34,720 bases of DNA from Larix sibirica (taxonomy: Eukaryota > Streptophyta > Pinopsida > Pinales > Pinaceae), in NCBI GenBank assembly GCA_004151065.3, contig NWUY0300019024.1:1-34720 (forward strand). The letters run 5' to 3'. Position numbers and translations under genes: made by a program. Below are positions 10,995-21,517 of the stretch, one piece after another; the stretch's first letter is position 1, and every line of letters begins with the position of its first letter. A model generated the notes under the pieces. It worked only from the letters and a program-made list of their open reading frames with translations. It ran no database searches and was not told the DNA's origin.

Positions 10995-11048
10995 TGTATA
11001 GGTTAATGATAGCTACCTATTATATGTGACAACATCAAGGCCAGCATT

Positions 11049-11665
11049 GTGCAAGCAGTAGAGTTTGTTACACGATTTCAAGTTGTACCAAAAGAAACTC
11101 ATGGGCAAGCAATGAAAATAATATTAAAATATCTAAAGGGCACTGTGGACTTTGGCTTGTGCTACTCAAGAGGTGAAAATTTTACTCTAAAAACATATAC
11201 TGATGCAGATTGGGATGGAAATGTTTATTATAGTAAAAGTACAAGTAGAGGATCATTCTTTCTGGGAAACAATCTAGTGTCTTAGTTGAGCAAGAAACAA
11301 TCTTCAATTTCTCTGTCCACAATAGAGGTCGAGTATATAGAAGCAACATGATGTTGCACACCATTTCTTTGGATGAAGCAGACATTGAGAGATATTAAGG
11401 TAGAATATGATCATCCAATATCAATACTTTGTGACAAAACAAGTGCAATAAATATTTCAAAGAATTATTAATGTACTCGAAAATAAAGCATATTCCAATC
11501 AAGTACCACTTTTTAAGAGAACAAGTAGTAGAACATAATATCAAGTTGGAATATATTTCTACCAAAGAACAAATTGTGGATATTTTCACAAATCCCCTTC
11601 CCAGAGAGACATTTGAATACCTTAGACAACAATTAGGAGTAATATCCATCTCGTGTAGTCATTAA
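11049..11665 (+). pseudogene. Copia RNase H remnant and pol C-terminus
   Basis: The RNase H block begins KTYTDADWDGN (first acidic residue 11202-11204), followed by SKKQSSISLSTIEVEYIEA and ILCDKTSAINISKN, which hold the other acidic residues. The pol tail reads KYHFLREQVVEHNIKLEY ... DIFTNPLPRETFEYLRQQLG, the usual copia pol end. A TAG at 11283 replaces the Trp of the VSW motif. A TGA follows near 11348, and a frameshift near 11470 precedes the tail. Confidence 0.8.
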
Positions 11666-11852
11666 GTGCTTAAGGAGAAGCACAAGTTCAGGGGAAGCAT
11701 CCATTTTCCATTGGTTTCAAAGGGGTAGAGGATCAAACTGGGGGAGTATTGCAACAAGGGTGAGAGTTGCATACATGGAGAGTATTGCAGCATGGATAAT
11801 TATTTTTATGTTTGGTGGATTATGTGTTTTTTTGCAGGATGCCATCAATAAC

Positions 11853-11863
11853 AAAGGGGAAGA
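11853..11863 (+). other. Copia polypurine tract
   Basis: AAAGGGGAAGA directly precedes TGTTAT, the inferred LTR start. A second purine run near 11738-11746 (CTGGGGGAG) is an alternative, less favoured because the sequence after it does not start with a clear TGTT-type terminus. Confidence 0.55.
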
Positions 11864-11864
11864 T

Positions 11865-12607
11865 TGTTATAAAAATTGTCATTGATGTCAAAGGAAAAGA
11901 CAATGGGTGGTTTCCAAAACCATGGGCTTATTATAGAAAAAATAAAATTACTTATTTACTTGAATGTATCTTATATGTAATACCATGGGTGGTTTTTCAA
12001 AAGCATTGGTGTGTTTCCAAAACCATGGGATTATTAGTAAAAGGGGGGGAGGAATTATTTTTTTACTTAAAGGTTAATGTGGCTTTTCAAGCAGACACAA
12101 CTCTTTAAGTTTGAAGGGAAAGTGTGGGAGAATAAAAGCAATATCATTCTAGGAGGAACATCTCAAGAAGAAGTATGCATGTGTGAAGAATGTGCAAGAA
12201 AGAATGGTGAAGGAAATATGAATGATTTTTCAAAGAAGTCTTATTGAAGGAAGCAAGATTCGTAATTAAAGGGTTGGTACTACTGAAATGAAGATATTGG
12301 TGTCTCTTGCTAAATTGGTGCTTAGCAGTGAGGATTGGTGTCTCCAGTAGGTTAGTGCCTATAAGAATTTGTGATAGTGGGGATTGGTGTTTCGGTAGGT
12401 TGGTGCCTACGAATAGCTTATGAAGGATTATAATGAAAAGGTTTTTATGGTTTTATCCTGAAAGGGTTTCCACGTAAATCTTGTGTTCCATGTTTTGGAA
12501 TTTATAGATCTTATGTGTGAATTTTTATTGTGGTAATTGAATTCAACTAAGTGAAAATATTGTCTTATTCTAATTCACCCCCTCTCAATACAAGTGTGTG
12601 TTCAACA
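11865..12607 (+). mobile_element. Copia 3' LTR (about 743 bp)
   Basis: Starts TGTTATAAAAATTGTC after the polypurine tract and ends ...GTGTGTTCAACA, giving TG...CA ends. The 3' part has the typical copia U5-side phrases GGGTTTCCACGTAAATC and TTCACCCCCTCTC. No matching 5' LTR is visible upstream, consistent with 5' truncation. The direct-repeat copy lies at 17171-17913. Confidence 0.7.
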
Positions 12608-13830
12608 TGATGTTTCAAGGTAGATTTATTTGAGAAAGAAGAATTGTTCCATTTGTGGTGATTAGATGGATGTTTTAAGAGTGGCTTAAATCATTTACTT
12701 AATGACTGTTGTGTATAGGTTTGGGAGAAAGGTGTGGAATAAACAAAGGTGTGGTGATGTAGGAAATCATCATGAATGAATGAATGAAATTTAATAATAA
12801 ACATAGAAGCTGGCATGAGAGTTGGTGATAAATTCATAAATATGAAATTCATTTCTATGAGAATTGGATGAAAATTTACACTTTATAAAATTGTGAATTT
12901 TGTTAAATGAAAAAATCCCAAATCAATAGATAGTGAGGATAGCATTTGATGGAAATTTTTATGGTTTAGAAAGGGTCCATGTATAAAATTCATGGCAGCT
13001 ACATGTCCATGGATATCAATGAAGTGGAGTGGCCTTAGGACATTAAGGAACCTCATGGAATCTCGATGCTCAATTGGTAGCCACATAAAAAGAATAGAAC
13101 CAAGGAATGTCACAAATGACTCATATCAAAATCAGGAATATTATATCAATGGTTGTTATGCTCTCACGAAATTCTAGCTCATCGAGAATTTTAGACTGTA
13201 GAAGAGATGGGAATGACTGAGATTAAATCCCCAAATCCAATCAATGATCTAGATATCCTTGTGGGACTTGGTAAAAGATAAAGGAGATGGTTATGACCTT
13301 TGCTGCAAACAACTTAGATTAAATCAATCCTTTGATATCTATAATCTACATTGTATCATATTGAGGAATTTCATTGGAGTCCTAAAAAGGTGGGGGTTGT
13401 GAGAATGAACCAAATCTTGTTGCATTGCTTAAAAAATGGTCCACGACTCATCATGCTAGACCATGTTGTTGGGGTCCTCCAAAAGTAAAGAAAACAAAAC
13501 AATTAGGATTTAATTGGTGGATCAGATGGATAGTGGAGATATCCTCGCAAGACTTGGTAAAAGATAAATGTGATGGACATGAAATTTCCATGGAAGACCA
13601 AGATTTAACAAAATTTTTAGATCTACAACACATATTTCACCAACACACTTGTCCAAAAAGGTAAAACAAGAGAAAATACTTTACCATAAATGAACTAGAT
13701 CATTTCGGGATATGGATTGATTGTTTTGATGTCATTGCGACATTTGGGGAAAGTAATCAAGGAGAGAAAATCATTTATTGTGAATGAAACAAATCATTTT
13801 ATGGAATTAGATTAATGATCAAGATTGATT
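12608..13830. other. AT-rich spacer between copia and gypsy remnants
   Basis: No convincing coding frame. It holds a short ATGA run near 12772-12788. A diverged internal repeat places ACTTGGTAAAAGATAAA near both 13265 and 13550. It may be an older, unrecognisable repeat. Confidence 0.4.
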
Positions 13831-15153
13831 TGTGATATTTGATAAAAGCAAGAGGGCCATGATGACATGGAGGAAATGGGTAACAATGAAATGGTTATAA
13901 GCCATATGTAAATGGTCTAGAATGACCAGATGTATTATAATGATGTACAATGATATTTAATATAAATACCTAATGAATGTAGATGAAGAAGGATGAAGAA
14001 GAGATACATGGCTATGATTCCACAAGTGGGGGAAGTTAAAGGGGGTCTAAGGGGGAGATAACCCTAGTGACTTATTAATCTATGTCATTATCCCTTTTTG
14101 AAAACCTTAGAAGGTGATTTTATATTAAGGTCTCTAAAGCCATGTTTATGAGAGTGGCTTAATTAGACTTTTAGATTTATTATTATCCTAAGCTAGGATT
14201 AAAAGGAGAAAAGTAGGCTCCTCTTGAGTGCCACATGGAAATTTGAATCCATGCATATATAATGTGAGAATTGAGTTAGAGTCTCATTTATTCTACCATG
14301 CTAACATTTAGTCTATGAGGCCAGTGATCATTCTAACCATCTTGGATGGTACCTCTAAGAGAAAACTTAACCTATAGTTTAGGTCCTTGGATTCCCAACA
14401 CAATGACTCCTTGGTTGGCCTGTGATGAAAACTAGAAAGGAATGGGGATAACCTGAGTAACTGCATGCAAAGAAGGGGGTCTCATTTTGTGTCTTGTGTA
14501 TGTTGATCCTTGATGAGTGCTAGTGATTGTGATAATTATAGAGGGGGTTTGGCTCTAGATATTTCCCGGCATGGAGATTCCCTAGCTGGCCTGTGTTGGA
14601 GTACTGGAAGGGAATTAGGATATCCCAATGAACTAGTCATAGATAAGGGGATCCCATTTCTTTTGTTGTACATACTGATGGGGGATGAGTGATATGAATT
14701 TTTATAATTGTAGATTTCCTTTGGCACTAGATATGTTTTTGAGTTTTTTTAATTCCTCATGTTGTGTAGGATGAACTTTTGGCTGAGTAGAAGATAAGCT
14801 CCACTCCTTATGGACTAATATTAACCCATCTCGAGGGTGGCCTTTGTCATATAAGGAAAATGTGTGACAAAGTGCCCACCGTTGGGAAGAACGTCCTTCG
14901 TCTACAACTAGTTGGAGGAATTTAAAAGATAAGTTTAGAATTAAATCATGAAATCCAGGCTTATATTCTTGTTATATATTTTTTTAATTCAATGTTTATG
15001 GAAGTGTATATGTGCATGGATTTCATGGGCATTTTATGGATGCATTCATGGTAGGAATGTTTGCATGTTTTAGAATGGGGAATTTGAATCTAATTGACTA
15101 CTATAAGTGTACTACCACTGTTAAATTGTTATTGCTAACCACATAATTCGAAG
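13831..15153 (+). mobile_element. Gypsy 5' LTR, first printed copy
   Basis: Aligns throughout with 21518-22640 by ordered landmarks: TAATGATGTAC (13938 and 21616), a TATA-like box (13961-13968 and 21639-21646), GGCTATGATTCC (about 14010 and 21690), a GGTGGCC/GAGTGGCC-TSTGTCAT block, and GATTCATGGTAGGA-type sequence near the end. Divergence is high, so the insertion is old. The 5' boundary (TGTGATATTTG) is inferred. Confidence 0.65.
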
Positions 15154-15166
15154 TAGGTATCATAGA
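15154..15166 (+). other. Gypsy primer-binding site, first printed copy
   Basis: AGGTATCATAGA matches 9 of 12 bases of the initiator-Met tRNA primer site TGGTATCAGAGC used by many plant LTR elements. It sits exactly at the end of LTR homology. Confidence 0.5.
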
Positions 15167-15238
15167 TTAAAATTTCCATGGTGAATCTGAGTTCCTTGTA
15201 GTCTCCATAGTGTAAAGAGGCTACCAAGTATGTGACAT

Positions 15239-15542
15239 AAAGATTTTGTCAAGTTGCATTGGATACATAGGGAAATTGTTTCAAACAGAGATCCAAATTT
15301 TACTTTAAACATTTGGAAAGGGCTATTAAAATGATTTGGAACAAATGTAAACTTAAGTACAAAATATCATCCATAGACATATGGGAAAACCAAGAGAGTT
15401 AATCAAGTCATTCCAGATATTTTAAGAATGTATGTGTTTGAAAAGCCATCCAATTTGGAGGATTATTTGTATTTAGTGGACTTTACATAAAATAATGGAT
15501 ATCATACTTCTTTGAAAATGAGTCCATTTGAAGCTTTGTATG
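15239..15542 (+). pseudogene. Gypsy integrase fragment cut at the N
   Basis: Reads KDFVKLHWIHREIVSNRDP ... and then EDYLYLVDF ... SPFEALY, and is cut mid-codon by the N at 15543. After the N the sequence switches to copia reverse transcriptase from an unrelated frame. The uninterrupted version is at 20545-21438, which is why this truncation looks artificial. Confidence 0.8.
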
Positions 15543-15543
15543 N
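15543..15543. other. Assembly gap (single N) at repeat junction
   Basis: The only ambiguous base in the window. The last base before it pairs with the last base of the right copy (20848), and the first base after it pairs with the first base of the left copy (10238). That is the expected geometry of two overlapping contig ends joined without merging. Confidence 0.9.
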
Positions 15544-17913
15544 AAGTAATAAGAAATAAAGCAAGATTGGTTTGTAAAGGGTATGCTCAAGTTGAAGGTA
15601 TTGCTTTTGAAGAAACTTTTTCTCTAGTTGCAAGACTAGCTATCAGAATGTTTTTGGCATTTGTGTGTTTCAAGAACTTCAAAGTCTATCAAATGGATGT
15701 CAATTTATCCTTTCTCAATGGAAATATAGAGGAAGAACTATACATTGAAAAACAAGAAGGTTTTTTATTATCAAAAAATAATGATCATGTGTGGAAATTG
15801 AATAGAGCACTTTATGGGCTAAAGAAAGCCCCAAGAGCTTGATATTCAAGACTTTATAAATATCTACAACAACAAGGCTTCAAAAGAAGAATTGCAAACA
15901 AAAATCTCTACATCAAGACGAAAACTGAAAACTAGTTAATTGTTCTGGCTTATGTAGATGACATCATTTTTGCAAGTAGTAAAAACAAAATGTGCTAAGA
16001 GTTTGAAAAGGAAATGTAAAAGAAATTTGAGATGTATCCCTGGTGAACTATCGTTCTTTCTTGGTTTACAGATTTCTCAATCTGACAAAGGCATATTCAT
16101 TTCACAATCCAAGTATATGAAGGAAATGTTGAAGAAATTCATAATGGAGATTGTGCACCAGTCAGCACATGCATGGTCATAGGTTGTAAATTGAGCAAAG
16201 ATGATGAATCTCGAGAATCAAAACAAACCCGTCAGCACAGGCATGGTCATAGGTTGTAAATTGAGCAAAGATGGTGAATCTCCAAAAGAAAAACAAACAT
16301 TGTATAGGTTAATGATAGCTACCTATTATATGTGACAACATCAAGGCCAGCATTGTGCAAGCAGTAGAGTTTGTTACACGATTTCAAGTTGTACCAAAAG
16401 AAACTCATGGGCAAGCAATGAAAATAATATTAAAATATCTAAAGGGCACTGTGGACTTTGGCTTGTGCTACTCAAGAGGTGAAAATTTTACTCTAAAAAC
16501 ATATACTGATGCAGATTGGGATGGAAATGTTTATTATAGTAAAAGTACAAGTAGAGGATCATTCTTTCTGGGAAACAATCTAGTGTCTTAGTTGAGCAAG
16601 AAACAATCTTCAATTTCTCTGTCCACAATAGAGGTCGAGTATATAGAAGCAACATGATGTTGCACACCATTTCTTTGGATGAAGCAGACATTGAGAGATA
16701 TTAAGGTAGAATATGATCATCCAATATCAATACTTTGTGACAAAACAAGTGCAATAAATATTTCAAAGAATTATTAATGTACTCGAAAATAAAGCATATT
16801 CCAATCAAGTACCACTTTTTAAGAGAACAAGTAGTAGAACATAATATCAAGTTGGAATATATTTCTACCAAAGAACAAATTGTGGATATTTTCACAAATC
16901 CCCTTCCCAGAGAGACATTTGAATACCTTAGACAACAATTAGGAGTAATATCCATCTCGTGTAGTCATTAAGTGCTTAAGGAGAAGCACAAGTTCAGGGG
17001 AAGCATCCATTTTCCATTGGTTTCAAAGGGGTAGAGGATCAAACTGGGGGAGTATTGCAACAAGGGTGAGAGTTGCATACATGGAGAGTATTGCAGCATG
17101 GATAATTATTTTTATGTTTGGTGGATTATGTGTTTTTTTGCAGGATGCCATCAATAACAAAGGGGAAGATTGTTATAAAAATTGTCATTGATGTCAAAGG
17201 AAAAGACAATGGGTGGTTTCCAAAACCATGGGCTTATTATAGAAAAAATAAAATTACTTATTTACTTGAATGTATCTTATATGTAATACCATGGGTGGTT
17301 TTTCAAAAGCATTGGTGTGTTTCCAAAACCATGGGATTATTAGTAAAAGGGGGGGAGGAATTATTTTTTTACTTAAAGGTTAATGTGGCTTTTCAAGCAG
17401 ACACAACTCTTTAAGTTTGAAGGGAAAGTGTGGGAGAATAAAAGCAATATCATTCTAGGAGGAACATCTCAAGAAGAAGTATGCATGTGTGAAGAATGTG
17501 CAAGAAAGAATGGTGAAGGAAATATGAATGATTTTTCAAAGAAGTCTTATTGAAGGAAGCAAGATTCGTAATTAAAGGGTTGGTACTACTGAAATGAAGA
17601 TATTGGTGTCTCTTGCTAAATTGGTGCTTAGCAGTGAGGATTGGTGTCTCCAGTAGGTTAGTGCCTATAAGAATTTGTGATAGTGGGGATTGGTGTTTCG
17701 GTAGGTTGGTGCCTACGAATAGCTTATGAAGGATTATAATGAAAAGGTTTTTATGGTTTTATCCTGAAAGGGTTTCCACGTAAATCTTGTGTTCCATGTT
17801 TTGGAATTTATAGATCTTATGTGTGAATTTTTATTGTGGTAATTGAATTCAACTAAGTGAAAATATTGTCTTATTCTAATTCACCCCCTCTCAATACAAG
17901 TGTGTGTTCAACA
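15544..17913 (+). mobile_element. Copia 3' part, second printed copy (RT, RNase H, LTR)
   Basis: Same content as 10238-12607: reverse transcriptase from RNKARLVCKG onward (YVDD at 15951-15962), the 70-bp duplication (16161-16300), RNase H (16355-16591), pol tail (16777-16971) and LTR (17171-17913). All stops and frameshifts are shared with the first copy, so the two were not separated before the element decayed. Likely the same locus sequenced twice. Confidence 0.85.
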
Positions 17914-19136
17914 TGATGTTTCAAGGTAGATTTATTTGAGAAAGAAGAATTGTTCCATTTGTGGTGATTAGATGGATGTTTTAAGAGTGGCTTAAATCAT
18001 TTACTTAATGACTGTTGTGTATAGGTTTGGGAGAAAGGTGTGGAATAAACAAAGGTGTGGTGATGTAGGAAATCATCATGAATGAATGAATGAAATTTAA
18101 TAATAAACATAGAAGCTGGCATGAGAGTTGGTGATAAATTCATAAATATGAAATTCATTTCTATGAGAATTGGATGAAAATTTACACTTTATAAAATTGT
18201 GAATTTTGTTAAATGAAAAAATCCCAAATCAATAGATAGTGAGGATAGCATTTGATGGAAATTTTTATGGTTTAGAAAGGGTCCATGTATAAAATTCATG
18301 GCAGCTACATGTCCATGGATATCAATGAAGTGGAGTGGCCTTAGGACATTAAGGAACCTCATGGAATCTCGATGCTCAATTGGTAGCCACATAAAAAGAA
18401 TAGAACCAAGGAATGTCACAAATGACTCATATCAAAATCAGGAATATTATATCAATGGTTGTTATGCTCTCACGAAATTCTAGCTCATCGAGAATTTTAG
18501 ACTGTAGAAGAGATGGGAATGACTGAGATTAAATCCCCAAATCCAATCAATGATCTAGATATCCTTGTGGGACTTGGTAAAAGATAAAGGAGATGGTTAT
18601 GACCTTTGCTGCAAACAACTTAGATTAAATCAATCCTTTGATATCTATAATCTACATTGTATCATATTGAGGAATTTCATTGGAGTCCTAAAAAGGTGGG
18701 GGTTGTGAGAATGAACCAAATCTTGTTGCATTGCTTAAAAAATGGTCCACGACTCATCATGCTAGACCATGTTGTTGGGGTCCTCCAAAAGTAAAGAAAA
18801 CAAAACAATTAGGATTTAATTGGTGGATCAGATGGATAGTGGAGATATCCTCGCAAGACTTGGTAAAAGATAAATGTGATGGACATGAAATTTCCATGGA
18901 AGACCAAGATTTAACAAAATTTTTAGATCTACAACACATATTTCACCAACACACTTGTCCAAAAAGGTAAAACAAGAGAAAATACTTTACCATAAATGAA
19001 CTAGATCATTTCGGGATATGGATTGATTGTTTTGATGTCATTGCGACATTTGGGGAAAGTAATCAAGGAGAGAAAATCATTTATTGTGAATGAACCAAAT
19101 CATTTTATGGAATTAGATTAATGATCAAGATTGATT
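17914..19136. other. Spacer, second printed copy
   Basis: Repeats 12608-13830, including the internal diverged repeat. One difference was noticed in the block near its right end: C at 19095 where the first copy has A at 13789. Confidence 0.6.
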
Positions 19137-20459
19137 TGTGATATTTGATAAAAGCAAGAGGGCCATGATGACATGGAGGAAATGGGTAACAATGAAATGG
19201 TTATAAGCCATATGTAAATGGTCTAGAATGACCAGATGTATTATAATGATGTACAATGATATTTAATATAAATACCTAATGAATGTAGATGAAGAAGGAT
19301 GAAGAAGAGATACATGGCTATGATTCCACAAGTGGGGGAAGTTAAAGGGGGTCTAAGGGGGAGATAACCCTAGTGACTTATTAATCTATGTCATTATCCC
19401 TTTTTGAAAACCTTAGAAGGTGATTTTATATTAAGGTCTCTAAAGCCATGTTTATGAGAGTGGCTTAATTAGACTTTTAGATTTATTATTATCCTAAGCT
19501 AGGATTAAAAGGAGAAAAGTAGGCTCCTCTTGAGTGCCACATGGAAATTTGAATCCATGCATATATAATGTGAGAATTGAGTTAGAGTCTCATTTATTCT
19601 ACCATGCTAACATTTAGTCTATGAGGCCAGTGATCATTCTAACCATCTTGGATGGTACCTCTAAGAGAAAACTTAACCTATAGTTTAGGTCCTTGGATTC
19701 CCAACACAATGACTCCTTGGTTGGCCTGTGATGAAAACTAGAAAGGAATGGGGATAACCTGAGTAACTGCATGCAAAGAAGGGGGTCTCATTTTGTGTCT
19801 TGTGTATGTTGATCCTTGATGAGTGCTAGTGATTGTGATAATTATAGAGGGGGTTTGGCTCTAGATATTTCCCGGCATGGAGATTCCCTAGCTGGCCTGT
19901 GTTGGAGTACTGGAAGGGAATTAGGATATCCCAATGAACTAGTCATAGATAAGGGGATCCCATTTCTTTTGTTGTACATACTGATGGGGGAGGAGTGATA
20001 TGAATTTTTATAATTGTAGATTTCCTTTGGCACTAGATATGTTTTTGAGTTTTTTTAATTCCTCATGTTGTGTAGGATGAACTTTTGGCTGAGTAGAAGA
20101 TAAGCTCCACTCCTTATGGACTAATATTAACCCATCTCGAGGGTGGCCTTTGTCATATAAGGAAAATGTGTGACAAAGTGCCCACCGTTGGGAAGAACGT
20201 CCTTCGTCTACAACTAGTTGGAGGAATTTAAAAGATAAGTTTAGAATTAAATCATGAAATCCAGGCTTATATTCTTGTTATATATTTTTTTAATTCAATG
20301 TTTATGGAAGTGTATATGTGCATGGATTTCATGGGCATTTTATGGATGCATTCATGGTAGGAATGTTTGCATGTTTTAGAATGGGGAATTTGAATCTAAT
20401 TGACTACTATAAGTGTACTACCACTGTTAAATTGTTATTGCTAACCACATAATTCGAAG
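19137..20459 (+). mobile_element. Gypsy 5' LTR, second printed copy
   Basis: Same as 13831-15153, with one difference noticed (G at 19992 for T at 14686). A TATA-like TATAAATA lies at 19267-19274. Together with 20545-21438 and 21518-22640 it forms the readable gypsy element. Confidence 0.65.
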
Positions 20460-20472
20460 TAGGTATCATAGA
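20460..20472 (+). other. Gypsy primer-binding site, second printed copy
   Basis: Same initiator-Met-like site as at 15154. About 35 bp of leader follows before the sequence jumps into the integrase, so gag, protease, reverse transcriptase and RNase H are deleted. Confidence 0.5.
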
Positions 20473-20544
20473 TTAAAATTTCCATGGTGAATCTGAGTTC
20501 CTTGTAGTCTCCATAGTGTAAAGAGGCTACCAAGTATGTGACAT

Positions 20545-21438
20545 AAAGATTTTGTCAAGTTGCATTGGATACATAGGGAAATTGTTTCAAACAGAGATCC
20601 AAATTTTACTTTAAACATTTGGAAAGGGCTATTAAAATGATTTGGAACAAATGTAAACTTAAGTACAAAATATCATCCATAGACATATGGGAAAACCAAG
20701 AGAGTTAATCAAGTCATTCCAGATATTTTAAGAATGTATGTGTTTGAAAAGCCATCCAATTTGGAGGATTATTTGTATTTAGTGGACTTTACATAAAATA
20801 ATGGATATCATACTTCTTTGAAAATGAGTCCATTTGAAGCTTTGTATGGTAGCAAGTGAAATATTCCAATTAGTTGGGACAATTTAGTAGATGAAGTAGT
20901 ATTTGGGTCATATATTTGTAAATAAATGGAAGAGAACATGGTCAAGATTAGACAAAAATTGAAAATAACAAGGGATAGGTAAAAGATTTATGCAGACAAG
21001 GGAAAAATACAAAAATATTTTAAAGTCGAGTAGCTTATATACATGAAAGTTCAAATGAATAAGAGCTCTCTGAAGATATAAATTTGTCCTAAGTTGGTAT
21101 CTAGATATTGTGAGCCTTTTAGTATTTTATCTAGGATAGGGTCTATTGAATATGAATTGGCATTACTTACTTGCATAAAATTTCATGATGTGCTTTATGT
21201 ATCATTGTTGAAAAATTAGGTGCCTTATCCTACGCATATTATTGATTGGGGTTTGATTTAGGTGGAACCATAAAAAGATATGCAAGTTCAACAAGTTTGC
21301 ATCTTTGACATGAAGGTCAAGTTGCTTTGGAATAAAGCAATGGGGAAAATAAATTTTTAGTGGAGCCACTACAACCCTGTGAAAGCAACATGGTAGCTGG
21401 AGGATGCTATGCAGGAGGCATACCTACATCTATTTTGA
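20545..21438 (+). pseudogene. Gypsy integrase C-terminal half and tail, 298-codon frame
   Basis: One uninterrupted reading phase from KDFVKLHWIHREIV to a TGA at 21436-21438, containing about 13 in-frame stops but no frameshift. Blocks in order: REIVSNRDPNFT (second acidic site, here Asn where the family has Asp), YGKTKRVNQV (third acidic site, here Lys where the family has Glu), EDYLYLVDF, GYHTSLKMSPFEALYG, ISWDN, and a C-terminal tail FHDVLYVSLLKN ... VKLLWNKAMGK ... WSHYNPVKATW. The tail resembles the chromodomain-like end of plant gypsy elements. Both active-site losses are G-to-A type changes. The upstream half is deleted. Confidence 0.85.
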
Positions 21439-21503
21439 AATTTTGACATATTTTTTTGTCAATACACATAGTGTTTATATGTTCAAAATAGAGTGCATAA
21501 ATT

Positions 21504-21517
21504 AAAAGGGAGGAGAA
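21504..21517 (+). other. Gypsy polypurine tract
   Basis: AAAAGGGAGGAGAA lies directly before TGTAAGATCC, the inferred 3' LTR start. Confidence 0.65.

Larger units (their letters stand above)
9028..12607 (+). mobile_element. 5'-truncated Ty1/copia LTR retrotransposon remnant
   Basis: In order: a GAG-pre-integrase scrap, integrase, reverse transcriptase, RNase H, polypurine tract and 3' LTR, which is the copia gene order. Gag, protease and the 5' LTR are missing; homology starts abruptly at about 9028 with LGDLKTLENLSTN. The pol part carries several frameshifts and stops, so the copy is inactive. The protein style (RSDRGGEF, MDVNLSFLNG, YVDD, YTDADWDG) fits plant copia elements of the Tork/TNT1 type. 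The stretch 10238-12607 is repeated at 15544-17913, probably as an assembly artefact. Confidence 0.85.
10238..15542 (+). repeat. 5305-bp direct repeat, first copy
   Basis: Identical to 15544-20848 at offset 5306, apart from two differences noticed by eye (A at 13789 against C at 19095; T at 14686 against G at 19992). Its right end is the base next to the N. Confidence 0.95.
15544..20848 (+). repeat. 5305-bp direct repeat, second copy
   Basis: Mirrors 10238-15542. It begins in the middle of copia reverse transcriptase and ends in the middle of gypsy integrase, where normal sequence then continues. The start inside a gene and the end inside another element do not match any transposon boundary. 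Confidence 0.95.

Noticed and set aside
11182-11649. Minus-strand frames under copia RNase H
   Set aside because: Antisense shadows of a well-recognised plus-strand pol region.
8999-12607. A complete copia element with 5' LTR
   Set aside because: No LTR-like copy, primer-binding site, gag or protease found upstream of 9028; the sequence there is gene C's flank.
14230-14330. A tRNA-like segment in the gypsy LTR (TTTGAATCC resembling a T-loop)
   Set aside because: No matching A-box or cloverleaf arms nearby.
10238-20848. A genuine recent segmental duplication or tandem retroelement amplification
   Set aside because: The boundaries coincide exactly with the N and do not match element ends; artefact is simpler. 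Not excluded without reads.
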